NCBI GenBank assembly: GCA_964420405.1
Contig: CAYQTL010000041.1
Coordinates: 1 to 38,687 of the forward strand
DNA: 38,687 nucleotides
Reading direction: 5' to 3'
From: CAYQTL01 sp964420405
Lineage (GTDB): Bacteria; Acidobacteriota; Thermoanaerobaculia; Thermoanaerobaculales; Sulfomarinibacteraceae
Shown piece by piece: positions 14,928-23,700 of this stretch; within the stretch, counting starts at the first letter, position 1, and each line of letters begins with the position of its first letter. Made by a program: the position numbers and the translations under genes. The notes under the pieces are model-generated. The model was not told where the DNA came from and ran no database searches. It saw nothing but the letters and a program-made list of their open reading frames with translations.

Positions 14928-16147
14928 GACGGGTCCCCCGCGGGCGCCAGGCGCGTGCCGGCCGCCAGTCCGGAGAGGACCGTGCACTCGAGGTTCGAGC
15001 AGTCCCCGACGTCGACCTCGGACCAGCCGCCGCCGGCGAGCCGCGCCCGCGGCGGCTCCGACGCCAGGTCGAGCGCTCCGCGCGGCACCAGCACCGACTC
15101 GCCGGCCGCCGGCAGCGGCGCCTCGACGCGGACCGACATCCCGGGTCGCATCCGCTCCGGGTCGGAGCGGTCGAGCTCGACGTCGACCTCGAAGAACCGG
15201 CGCAGCGAGTCGCCGCGCTCCTCGGTGGCCATCGGCGCGATCTCGCGCACGAGCCCGCCGAGCTCGAGCTCCGGGTGGGCGTCGAGCACGCACCGCACCG
15301 GGGTCCCGGTGGGGAGCCGCCCGTCGTCCACGTCGGGCAGCCGCGCCAGGACCCGCATCCGGTCGAGGTCGGGTATCTCGAGCACCGTCAGCCCGATCCA
15401 GAGGGTGTCGCCGACCTGGATCTTGCGCTCCTCCCACGGGTGGTCCGCGACCACCGCGACCCCGTCCCGTGGCGCGGTGATCACGAGCTCGCGGATCGCG
15501 TCCTCCGCGGTCTCGACCTCGCTGCGCGCCCGCTCGAGCTCGACCCGGGCGATCTCCTCGTCGGCCGCCGCCTCGTCGCGCCGGACCCGCAGCCATTCCT
15601 CGGCCTTGGCGAGCTCGTGGCGGGCACGGGCGAGGGCGAGCTGGCGGTCCTGGTGCTCGCGGCGGCTGAGGATGTGCTGCGGGACCCCGGCGTCGAGGGC
15701 GGCGGTGTCGACCTGGAGCTGGCGCTGGGCCACCTCCATCTCGGCCTGGACCACAGCGGCGGCGCCCTCCGCCCGGATCTTCTCGAGGTTCCGCTCCGCG
15801 CGCAGCGCGGCGGTCCGCTGCTCGTCGAGGGTGGTGACGAAGGCGGTGGTGTCGAACTCCACGAGGCGGTCGCCGGCCCCGACCTCGGCGCCGTCCTCGA
15901 CCAACCAGGTGACCTGGATCCGGAACTGGGGCGTCCGCGGGACCCCGATCTGGAGCGACTCGACGGCCTGCAGCTCGCCGGTCAGCAGCAGCCGCGGCTC
16001 GAGCGTGCCGCGCCGGGCGACCAGCTCGGAGCCACCGGAGCCTCCCTCCGCGGTCGCACCCACGCCGCAGCCGGTGGCGGCGAGCACCACCGCCGCCAGC
16101 ATGCTGCCGAGGCTCCGGAGACCTGGTCGCGTGACGTTCGCCCCCAC
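14924..16147 (-). CDS. HlyD/MacA-type adaptor lipoprotein (first of three)
   Basis: 407 aa, first gene of the four-gene operon. It has a lipoprotein signal peptide with hydrophobic core GSMLAAVVLAATGC and lipid-modified C27, so unlike the next two adaptors it is lipid-anchored. The lipoyl halves are VEDGAEVGAGDRLVEFD and TAPRDGVAVVADHPW, with a coiled-coil hairpin between them and a barrel with ARLPDVDDGRLPTG. A pair of cysteines in VGDCSNLECTVLSG near the C-terminus is unusual for the family and may form a disulfide. The GTG start at 16147 was chosen because the signal peptide begins just after it. An ATG at 16188 is in a different frame. Confidence 0.9.
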   Translation of the reverse strand: MGANVTRPGLRSLGSMLAAVVLAATGCGVGATAEGGSGGSELVARRGTLEPRLLLTGELQAVESLQIGVPRTPQFRIQVTWLVEDGAEVGAGDRLVEFDTTAFVTTLDEQRTAALRAERNLEKIRAEGAAAVVQAEMEVAQRQLQVDTAALDAGVPQHILSRREHQDRQLALARARHELAKAEEWLRVRRDEAAADEEIARVELERARSEVETAEDAIRELVITAPRDGVAVVADHPWEERKIQVGDTLWIGLTVLEIPDLDRMRVLARLPDVDDGRLPTGTPVRCVLDAHPELELGGLVREIAPMATEERGDSLRRFFEVDVELDRSDPERMRPGMSVRVEAPLPAAGESVLVPRGALDLASEPPRARLAGGGWSEVDVGDCSNLECTVLSGLAAGTRLAPAGDPS

Positions 16148-16158
16148 CCGAGATTGGG

Positions 16159-16189
16159 ACGACCGGAAAGGTCGTTCCGTTCAATCATA
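16159..16189 (-). promoter_or_regulatory. Promoter and leader hairpin of the adaptor-permease operon
   Basis: TATGAT (16189-16184 on the minus strand) predicts a start near 16177 and a leader of about 30 nt. The leader contains a perfect hairpin, ACGACC, loop TTTCC, GGTCGT (16175-16159). It could hide the start region, which lacks an obvious ribosome site. Confidence 0.4.
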
Positions 16190-16348
16190 CGCGCTCGGGC
16201 GGGTGGGTGTTTGGTCGCTGGGCGCAGATCGCCCCGAGCCGGGCTCCCGACGGCGCCGCGGGCCCGACGTCGGCGTGGCGACTCCGCCCCGACCTGCTCC
16301 GGGGCGGGTCAGAGTGTCCGAGAGTGGCCCGACGGTCGGGGGGACCGG

Positions 16349-16546
16349 TCAGGCCTGGCGCTCCCACTCGCGGATCTGGCGATCCGCCTCCTCGCGGGCG
16401 ATGCCGTACCGCTCCTGGACGATGCCGACGAGCTTGTCGCGCTCGCCGGCGACCACGTCGAGGTCGTCGTCGGTGAGCTTGCCCCACTGAGTGCGGACCT
16501 CGCCTTTCATCTGCTTCCAGTTGCCCTTGATCTGGTCCCAGTTCAC
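16349..16546 (-). CDS. CsbD family stress protein
   Basis: 65 aa. The start NWDQIKGNWKQMKGEVRTQWG and the following LTDDDLDVVAGERDKLVG are the CsbD signature. Members are small acidic proteins induced by general stress in many bacteria, function unknown. The GTG start at 16546 is preceded by AAGGAG with good spacing; longer frames upstream have no similarity. It is divergent from the DUF3309 gene, another small protein often linked to stress. Confidence 0.92.
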   Translation of the reverse strand: MNWDQIKGNWKQMKGEVRTQWGKLTDDDLDVVAGERDKLVGIVQERYGIAREEADRQIREWERQA

Positions 16547-16910
16547 GGCTTTCTCCTTCCAGGTCTCGTGCCGGCGAGGACAGACGGGGCGAGCCGTCCA
16601 CCCGCCGGCGTGCGAGTGCCGCACCCTCGCCGGTGGGGACGTTCCGCGGTGAACGCCCACCCCCGCGGCCGAGCACCTGGGTCGATCCTGCTCGACGGCG
16701 GGCCGGCGGACCACGGGACCCGCCCCGAGCCGGGCATCGGTGTTCGACCCGATGGCGGATTCGGCGACCCGCGGTGACAGTTGGGCGACGGGTCGGTCGA
16801 CGCCTCCCGGGCGCCGCGCGTCCGGCTCGTGGCCACCCGTCGGGCGTCGCCGTGCGTGGCCATTCGGACCGTACCGGAGGGCGCGCCCACGACGACGAGG
16901 AGTCAACGCC
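16547..16910. other. 364-bp divergent intergenic region, no gene seen
   Basis: This region separates CsbD (minus) from DUF3309 (plus) and is free of the hexamer arrays. I see the two ribosome sites (AAGGAG before CsbD, GAGGAG before DUF3309) but no clear -35/-10 pair, hairpin or RNA gene. Its length and position suggest it carries the stress-response promoters of both small genes. Confidence 0.4.
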
Positions 16911-17063
16911 ATGAATTTGATCCTGCTGATCATCGTCATCCTGATCCTGATCGCGGTGCTGCCCACCTGGCCCTACAGCCGCCGCTGGGGCGGCCGGCCG
17001 GCGGGGACGGTCGGCGTGATCCTCGTGATCCTGCTGGTGCTGGTGCTGTTCGGCGTGCTGTAG
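16911..17063 (+). CDS. DUF3309 small membrane protein
   Basis: 50 aa. Two hydrophobic helices (LILLIIVILILIAVL and VGVILVILLVLVLFGVL) flank the family motif LPTWPYSRRWGGRPAG. Function is unknown; the family is widespread and often near stress genes. The start is ATG 16911 with GAGGAG upstream. A longer in-frame extension from about 16740 has no similarity and is ignored. Confidence 0.9.
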   Translation: MNLILLIIVILILIAVLPTWPYSRRWGGRPAGTVGVILVILLVLVLFGVL

Positions 17064-17129
17064 TGGCGGAGGCGAGGGCACTCGGCTGAGGGCCGTGCTC
17101 GGATGCTGACGCGGCACCTGCCCCGGCCC

Positions 17130-17203
17130 CTGTCGCTGGCACCGTCCCTGCCACCGCATCGGGACCGGGATCGGGATCGGAGGGGACGCGGACGCGGGAC
17201 GCG
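17130..17203 (+). repeat. CTGTCGCTG plus GGGATC and GGACGC arrays
   Basis: CTGTCGCTG at 17130-17138, then GGGACC/GGGATC units (17161-17180), then GGACGC units (17184-17203), ending against the stop codon of the RNase HII-like gene. It is the same module as 9914-10064 in a different internal order. Confidence 0.75.
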
Positions 17204-17205
17204 CG

Positions 17206-18168
17206 CTACCGCGAGCGGCGCAGCGAGGTGAGGGTGATGCCGAGGCGGCGACGGGCGGGCTCGATCTCGGCCAGGAAGCGGCTGCCGTCGGTGAAGTAGC
17301 CGGCGGTCGGCTCGAGGCCCGGGACGCACCCGCACCAGAACCGGTTGAGCAGCTCCATGTGGAGCTCGCGGATGTACTTGGAGACCATCGAGGCGAGCGC
17401 CACCGGGAGCTGGGCGGCGTCGCCGTCGACCGTGAACCGGACCTCGACCGGTCGGCCGGCGGTCTCCAACCGGTAGCTGCTGCGTCGGGCGCCCTCCTCC
17501 AGGATCCACGCCCACTCGACGCCCCGCACCCGGCCCAGGTGCTCGTGGTAGCAGTGCCGGCCCCCGAGGCGGTCGGCGTGGACCAGCGCCGGGGTCGGCG
17601 TCTCGAGGATCTCCCCGAGCAGCTCCGCGAACACCTCGAACGCGGCCTCGGCCTTGTTGTCATGGTGGTCCAGGAGGAGGTTGAGGCCGGCCGGGTGGAC
17701 GACGCGGCTGCGGACCGCCGCGACGCGGACGCCGGCGGCCGCGAGGCAGCCGCGCAGCATGCCGGTCCGCTCGGCGAGGTCGCCGGGGACCGTCGCCCGG
17801 GGCAGCGGCAGGTCGGGGCCGTCGAGCCAGGGCTCGCCGGGTGTCGGCACCGGGTCGTCGCCGCAGACCGCGCCGAGCAGCTCGCCCATCGTGGCGGGCG
17901 GCGTCCCGAGGCAGCCGAGCGCGGCCAGCACGCCCCGCTCCAGCGGGCCGAGGCCGCCGGGCGCGCGGGGGCCGTGGTACAGCGCCTTGCTGTCGGCGAT
18001 CACCACCGGCGACCGGTCGGCGAGGCGGCGGCCGACGGCGCCCGCGAGGCAGGCCCACAGGTCGGCCTCGAGCAGCTCGTCGGGCACCTCGAGGGTCACC
18101 GCGGTGGCGACCAGGGGGCCGACCACCGGGCCGAGGCCGGCCTCGTCGATGCCGATCAGGCGTGCCAT
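17206..18168 (-). CDS. Long RNase HII-like nuclease
   Basis: 320 aa, against about 200-220 for standard RNase HII. The N-terminus IGIDEAGLGPVVGPLV supplies D8 and E9, and IADSKALY is the conserved DSK block. HADRLGGRHCY matches the region of the third carboxylate. VDGDAAQLPVALASMVSKYIRE matches the GDxxxxxIAAASIxAK block with the fourth Asp. All four catalytic acids therefore seem present, so an RNA/DNA-hybrid nuclease is likely. About 100 extra residues lie between the DSK block and the second half. The ATG is preceded by TACGAT with 7 nt between, so it may be leaderless. No other rnhB is in the window to show whether this is the housekeeping copy. Confidence 0.8.
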   Translation of the reverse strand: MARLIGIDEAGLGPVVGPLVATAVTLEVPDELLEADLWACLAGAVGRRLADRSPVVIADSKALYHGPRAPGGLGPLERGVLAALGCLGTPPATMGELLGAVCGDDPVPTPGEPWLDGPDLPLPRATVPGDLAERTGMLRGCLAAAGVRVAAVRSRVVHPAGLNLLLDHHDNKAEAAFEVFAELLGEILETPTPALVHADRLGGRHCYHEHLGRVRGVEWAWILEEGARRSSYRLETAGRPVEVRFTVDGDAAQLPVALASMVSKYIRELHMELLNRFWCGCVPGLEPTAGYFTDGSRFLAEIEPARRRLGITLTSLRRSR

Positions 18169-18175
18169 CGGGGGG

Positions 18176-18181
18176 ATCGTA
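18176..18181 (-). promoter_or_regulatory. -10 hexamer of the RNase HII-like gene
   Basis: TACGAT on the minus strand with exactly 7 nt to ATG 18168, predicting an essentially leaderless transcript. There is no ribosome site. Confidence 0.35.
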
Positions 18182-18256
18182 GCGTGGCGCGTGGCGCGTG
18201 TCCGCGGCGGGGCACCCGACGGGTGGCAGCGGGGCGGGGGGCGTGAGATCCTCGTC

Positions 18257-18282
18257 GGGATCGGGATCGGGATCGGGATCGG
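18257..18282 (+). repeat. GGGATC hexamer array
   Basis: Four GGGATC units followed by GGCGAC, lying 28 bp upstream of the oxidoreductase start and downstream of the divergent RNase HII promoter. Four G-triplets in register satisfy the G-quadruplex consensus. Confidence 0.9.
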
Positions 18283-18309
18283 CGACGGTGGGGCGGAGAG
18301 GAGTCACGG

Positions 18310-19323
18310 ATGCGGGCATGGCAGATCGAAGGCGGGTTCGGGATCGACAACCTGAAGCTGGTGGAGCGTCCTGAGCCGGAGCCGGGGCCGGGCGAGGTGC
18401 TGCTCTCGATGCGGGCGGCGTCGCTCAACTTCCGCGACCTGATGATGGTGCGCGGCCACTACGACCCGCGCCAGCCGCTGCCGCTGATCCCGTGCTCGGA
18501 CGGGGTCGGCGAGGTGGTCGCGGTGGGCGACGGCGTCGAGCGGGTCGCGGTGGGTGACCGTGTGGCGACCTGCTTCACCCAGACCTGGACCGGCGGCCCG
18601 CCGAGCCGGGAGCGACTGCGGGCGACCCTCGGCGGCCCGCTCGACGGGACCCTCGGCGAGAGGATGGCGCTGTCCGCCGAGGGCGTCGTCGCGGTCCCCG
18701 ACCACCTGACGGACGCCGAGGCCGCGACGCTTCCGTGTGCCGCCCTGACCGCGTGGAGCGCCCTGGTGGAGCAGGGTGGGATCCGCGCGGGCGACACCGT
18801 GCTGGTCCAGGGCACCGGCGGCGTGTCGATGTTCGCGCTGCAGCTGGCGCGGCTGCACGGTGCCCGGGTGGTCGTCACCTCCAGCTCGGATGCGAAGCTC
18901 GAGCGGGCGCGTGCGCTCGGAGCGTGGCAGACCGTCAACTACCGTGAGGACCCGTCGTGGGGGAAGACCGTCCGGAAGCTGACGGGCGGCGTCGGGGTGG
19001 ACCTGGTGGTGGAGGTCGGGGGCGCCGGCACCCTCGAGCAGTCGCTCAAGGCGGTCGCGATCGGCGGCACGGTGGTGGTGATCGGCGTCCTGTCGGGGGT
19101 GGCGTCGGAGCTCAACATCCTGCCGCTGCTGATGCAGCAGGTGCGGATGCAGGGGATCCTGGTCGGCTCCCGGGACGGCTTCGAGGCCATGAACCGGGCG
19201 ATCGCGGCGGCCGAGATGCGACCGGTCGTCGACCGGACGGTACCCTTCCACGAGGTTCCCGAGGCGTTCCGCGTCATGCAACGTGCCGAGCACTTCGGCA
19301 AGATCGCGATCGGGATCGCGTAA
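18310..19323 (+). CDS. MDR-family NAD(P)-dependent oxidoreductase
   Basis: Medium-chain dehydrogenase/reductase, 337 aa, of the zinc-lacking quinone oxidoreductase type. The catalytic domain has ASLNFRDLMMVRG and GDRVATCF, and the Rossmann fold has VLVQGTGGVSMFALQLA with SSSDAKLERARALGA. Cysteine ligands of zinc alcohol dehydrogenases are not apparent, so reduction of an enone, quinone or aldehyde with NADPH is more likely than alcohol oxidation. The start is ATG 18310 with GGAGAGGAG upstream. Its last codons contain GATCGGGATCG, a small piece of the array sequence. The substrate cannot be inferred from the neighbours. Confidence 0.9.
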   Translation: MRAWQIEGGFGIDNLKLVERPEPEPGPGEVLLSMRAASLNFRDLMMVRGHYDPRQPLPLIPCSDGVGEVVAVGDGVERVAVGDRVATCFTQTWTGGPPSRERLRATLGGPLDGTLGERMALSAEGVVAVPDHLTDAEAATLPCAALTAWSALVEQGGIRAGDTVLVQGTGGVSMFALQLARLHGARVVVTSSSDAKLERARALGAWQTVNYREDPSWGKTVRKLTGGVGVDLVVEVGGAGTLEQSLKAVAIGGTVVVIGVLSGVASELNILPLLMQQVRMQGILVGSRDGFEAMNRAIAAAEMRPVVDRTVPFHEVPEAFRVMQRAEHFGKIAIGIA

Positions 19324-19355
19324 CCCCGGCCGGGCGCGGCGACCACTGCCCCCGC

Positions 19356-19470
19356 GTCCGCGTCCGTGCCCGCGTTCGTGCCCGGATAGCGCGGTCGACA
19401 GCCCGCGCCCGCTGCTGCTGTCGCTGCCACCGCCGCTGCTTCGGGCACGGACGCGGGCACGGATGCGGAC
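19356..19470. repeat. Long inverted repeat of the GCGTCC hexamer family
   Basis: Arms 19356-19384 and 19442-19470 are complementary over 29 nt with two mismatches, with a 57-nt loop that contains CTGTCGCTG (19418-19426). It could form a cruciform or a strong RNA hairpin after the oxidoreductase gene. The 319-bp space 19324-19642 has no gene: this element, another CTGTCGCTG (19508-19516) and the array at 19537-19573 fill most of it. Confidence 0.85.
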
Positions 19471-19536
19471 GGCGTGGGGGTCGACCGGGATCGCCGTCGG
19501 CGTGACGCTGTCGCTGAGCTCGGGTCGTCGGTCATC

Positions 19537-19573
19537 GGGAACGGGATCGGGAACGGGATCGGGATCGGAACGG
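19537..19573 (+). repeat. GGGAAC/GGGATC hexamer array
   Basis: Six units alternating GGGAAC and GGGATC, 70 bp upstream of the RND adaptor start. Five G-triplets in register. Confidence 0.9.
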
Positions 19574-19642
19574 TGCGACCGGTGGGCGGCCGAGGAATCG
19601 CGCCAGCCTGCGGGGAGGTTGTCCAGCGCGGCTCATATCGCC

Positions 19643-20731
19643 ATGCTCGGAAGTCGCCTCCGCACCCCGTCGACCCGTCTCGCCGCCCTCGCGGCGATGG
19701 CAGTCGTGGCGCAGACGGTCGCGGCCCAGGACGGGAGCCCGGTCGGAGTCACCGCCGCGGTCTCCCACCCGCTGACCGAGATGGTCCGGCTGTCGGGAAC
19801 GGTGGAGCCGCTCCGGTCGAGCGTGGTCGCCTCGGAGGTCGAGGGCGTGGTGGAGGAGCTGGTCGTGCGCGAGGGCGACCTCGTCCGCCGCGGGGCGGTG
19901 CTCGCGCGGCTGCGCCGCGCCGACCTCGAGCTGTCGCTGGACGCCCGCGAGGCCGAGCTCCGCGAGGCCCGTGCCCGGCTCGAGCTCGCCCGCCTCAACC
20001 TCGAGCGGGCCATCGGGCTTCATGACAGGGGCGTCACCAGCCGCCAGGATCTCGACGCCGCCACGTCGGAGTCCGCCGCCTGGCAGGGCCGGGTCGACCG
20101 CCTCGGGGCCGAGATCGCCCGCGTCCGCGACGACCTCGGGCGGTCGTCGATCCCGGCGCCGTTCACCGGCTACGTCGTCCGGGAGCGGACCGAGGTCGGC
20201 GAGTGGATGGACGTCGGAGGGCCGGTGGTGGAGATGGTCGACCTGGAACGGCCGGAGGTGGTGGTGGCCGTCCCCGAACGCTACTTCCGGTTGTTGAGGG
20301 TGGGCGAGCCGGCGAGGGTGGCCTTCGAGGCGCTGCCGGGGCTCGAGATCGACGGCACAGTCACCGCTGTGATCCCGACGGCCGACGTCCGCGCCCGCAC
20401 GTTCCCCGTCAAGGTGCGGTTCGACAACGCCGACCACCGGGTGGGGATGGGAATGCTGTCGCGGGTCGAGTTGACCCTCGGCGGAGCGGCGAAGGCGGTG
20501 ATGGTGCCGAAGGACGCGGTCGTCGACCAGGGTGCCGACCCGGCGGTGCTGCGGGTGGGGGACGACGACGTCGTCGAGCGCGTGGCGGTCTCGACCGGTC
20601 GCGCAGCGGGCCAGTGGATCGAGGTCGTCGCTGGGCTCGTCGCGGGGGACCGGGTCGTCACCAGGGGGAACGAGCGCGTGCGAGCCGGTCAGAAGGTCGC
20701 GCCGAGCCCCGTGGAGTATCCGCTGCCGTGA
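19643..20731 (+). CDS. RND efflux periplasmic adaptor (MFP)
   Basis: 362 aa membrane fusion protein. It has a signal peptide (LAALAAMAVVAQTVAAQ), a biotinyl-lipoyl domain (VVREGDLVRRGAVLARL and IPAPFTGYVVRERTEVG) and a short coiled coil (residues about 95-160). The beta-barrel begins at PEVVVAVPERYFRLLRVGE, and the C-terminal domain ends in GLVAGDRVVTRGNERVRAGQ. It links the RND pump that follows to an outer-membrane channel; no TolC-type gene lies here. The start is ATG 19643, chosen because the signal peptide starts there; the frame is open further upstream through the arrays. The stop overlaps the pump start as GTGA. Confidence 0.92.
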   Translation: MLGSRLRTPSTRLAALAAMAVVAQTVAAQDGSPVGVTAAVSHPLTEMVRLSGTVEPLRSSVVASEVEGVVEELVVREGDLVRRGAVLARLRRADLELSLDAREAELREARARLELARLNLERAIGLHDRGVTSRQDLDAATSESAAWQGRVDRLGAEIARVRDDLGRSSIPAPFTGYVVRERTEVGEWMDVGGPVVEMVDLERPEVVVAVPERYFRLLRVGEPARVAFEALPGLEIDGTVTAVIPTADVRARTFPVKVRFDNADHRVGMGMLSRVELTLGGAAKAVMVPKDAVVDQGADPAVLRVGDDDVVERVAVSTGRAAGQWIEVVAGLVAGDRVVTRGNERVRAGQKVAPSPVEYPLP

Positions 20732-23700
20732 AGCTCGTCGAGCTCGCCATCCGTCACCCGGTGTCGACCGCCGTGGGTGTGCTGCTGCTGACATTGTTCG
20801 GGCTGCTGGCCCTGGTCGGCATTCCGGTCCAGCTGACGCCGACCGTGGAGGAGCCCGAGGTCTCGGTGACGACATTCTGGCGTGGGGCCAGCCCGAGCGA
20901 GGTCGAGCGGGAGATCATCGACGAGCAGGAGGAGCAGCTCAAGGGCCTCGAGGGCCTGGTGAAGATGGAGAGCTCGAGCTCCGACGGCTCGGGCACGATC
21001 ACGCTGACGTTCCGGGTCGGCTCCGACAACGAGTCGAACCTGCTCAAGGTCTCCAACCGGCTCGAGCAGGTGCCCCGCTACCCGGACGAGGCCGACAAGC
21101 CGATCATCCGGACGGTCGGCGCGAACCGCGGCGCGATCGCGTGGTTCGTGCTGCGCCCGCGGGAGGGAGACGGTTTCCGGGGCGATGTCGCGACCCTGTT
21201 CACCTTCGCCGAGAGCTCGATCCAGCCGCTCGTCGAGCGCGTTCCGGGTGTCGCCGCCACCAACGTGTTCGGCGGCCGCGAGCAGGAGCTGCAGGTGCTC
21301 GTCGACCCGGCCGAGCTGGCCGCCCGGGGCCTGACGCTGAACCAGCTCGCGGCGGCCATCGACCGCGAGAACCGGGACATCTCGGGCGGCGACTTCGACG
21401 AGGGCAAGCGGCGCTACGTGGTCCGCACAGTCGGCGAGTACCGCTCGCCGGCCGATGTCGAGGACGTGGTGGTCGCCGTCGTCGGCGGCGTGCCGGTGTA
21501 CGTGGGCGACGTCGCCCGGGCCGAGATCGGCTACCGCAAGCCGGGCGCGGCGACGTTCTTCTTCGGCGAGCGGATGCTGGCCGTCAACGTCATCAAGGAG
21601 CCCGAGGCCAACGTCCTCGAGGTGATGGCCGGCGTGCAGTCGGTGGTGGCCGACCTCAACCGGGACCTGCTCGCCGGAATGGGTCTGGAGATGGTCCAGA
21701 CCTACGACGAGACCGATTACATCTACAGCTCCATCGCGCTGGTCCGCCAGAGCCTCGCCATCGGCGGGGTGCTGGCGGTGCTGATCCTGCTGGCCTTCCT
21801 GCGCAGCCCGTCGTCGACCCTCGTGATCGCGGTGGCGATCCCGATCTCGGCGGTGGGCGTGTTCCTGGTCATGAACCTGCTCGGCCGCTCGGTCAACGTC
21901 ATCAGTCTCGCCGGGATGGCGTTCGCGGTCGGAATGGTGGTCGACAACTCGATCGTGGTGCTGGAGAACATCCACCGCCACCGGCAGCTCGGCCGCTCGC
22001 GCTACGAGGCCGCCGCGGTCGGGACCCGCGAGGTGTGGGGCGCGGTGCTGGCGAGCACCCTGACCACCATCGCGGTGTTCGTGCCGGTGGTCTTCATCGA
22101 GGAGGAGGCGGGGCAGCTGTTCCGGGACATCGCGATCGCCATCAGTGCCGCCGTCGGGCTGTCGCTGGTGGTGGCGGTGACCGTCATCCCGTCGCTCTCG
22201 GCGAGGATCCTCGGGCGGTCCGACGGCGCCGTCAGCGCCCGCCTCGAGCCGCTGGCGCGGGCCGGCGGCAGGGTCCGGCAGTGGATCACAGCGGCGGTCT
22301 GGCGGATCACCGGCTCGACCGTCGCGCGGCTCGCGGTGGTCGTCGGGTTCACCGCCCTCGCGGTGGTCGCCTCGCTCGTGCTGGCGCCGGACGCCGAGTA
22401 CCTACCGGAGGGCAACCGCAACTTCGTACGCGGCTTCGTCCAGCCGCCGCCCGGCTACACCGTCGACGAGGTGGCCGCCATCGGGCAGGTCTACGCCGAC
22501 CGGCTGCGCCACCTGTGGGAGACGCCCGCCGACGACGCCGGCGCCCTGCCGGGCGGAGGGATCGAGAGCTTCTTCTTCGTGGCGCGGCCCCAGGGCGCGT
22601 TCTACGGCGCCCGCTCGCGGGTCCCGCTGCGGGTCGGCGAGCTGCTCGAGCCGTTCGGCGAGGTCAACCGCGAGATTCCCGGCGCAATCGCGTTCACCAG
22701 CCAGGCGAGCCTGTTCGCGACCGGGCTCGGCGAGGGCCGGACGATCGACGTCGAGATCACAGGCCCAGACCTCGAGCGGCTGGTGGTCCTCGGCGGCGAG
22801 GTCTTCGGCCGGGTGCGCCAGCTGTTGCCCGACGCCCAGGCGCGGCCGATCCCGAGCCTCGACCTCGGCAACCCCGAGGTGCGCGTCCGACCCCACCGCC
22901 GCCGCATGGCAGAGGTCGGGATCCGCAACCAGGATCTCGGCTTCGTCGTCAGCGCCCTGACCGACGGCGCCAGGGCGTCGGAGTACCTCCACCAGGGGAC
23001 CGAGATCGACCTGGTGGTGAAGGCCGTGGACGACCGGCCGCGCCGCACCCATCTGATGGAGCAGCTGCCGATCGCCACATCCGACGGCTCCCTCGTGACC
23101 CTCGGCTCGGTGGCCGACGTGGCGGTGGAGAACGGGCCGGTCCAGATCGACCGCCGCGAGCGGCGGCGGGCGATCACGATCCAGGTGCGGCCGGCCGACG
23201 CGATGCCGCTCGGCGAGGCGATGCGGGTCATCGACGAGGAGATTCTCGGACCGATGCGCGCCGAGGGACGTCTCGGAGCGCTGTGCCGCGCCACCCTGTC
23301 CGGCACCGCCGACAAGCTCGTCCAGACCGCCGCCGCCCTGAAGTGGAACTTCCTGCTGGCGGTGCTCATCACCTACCTGCTGATGTCGGCGCTGTTCGAG
23401 GACTTCCTGTACCCGCTGGTGATCATGTTCTCGGTGCCCCTGGCGGCGATGGGGGGCTTCCTCGGGCTGGCGGTGCTCAACCTGGTGACCCTGCAGACGA
23501 TGGACGTGCTGACGATGCTCGGCTTCTTCATCCTCGTCGGTACCGTGGTCAACAACGCCATCCTGGTGGTGCACCAGTCGCTCAATCTCCTGCGGGAGGG
23601 CGCGGCGCCGCGGGAGGCGATCCGCGAGGCGGTCGCGACGCGGATCCGGCCGATCTTCATGTCGGTCTCGACGTCGGTCTTCGGGATGCTGCCGCTGGTG

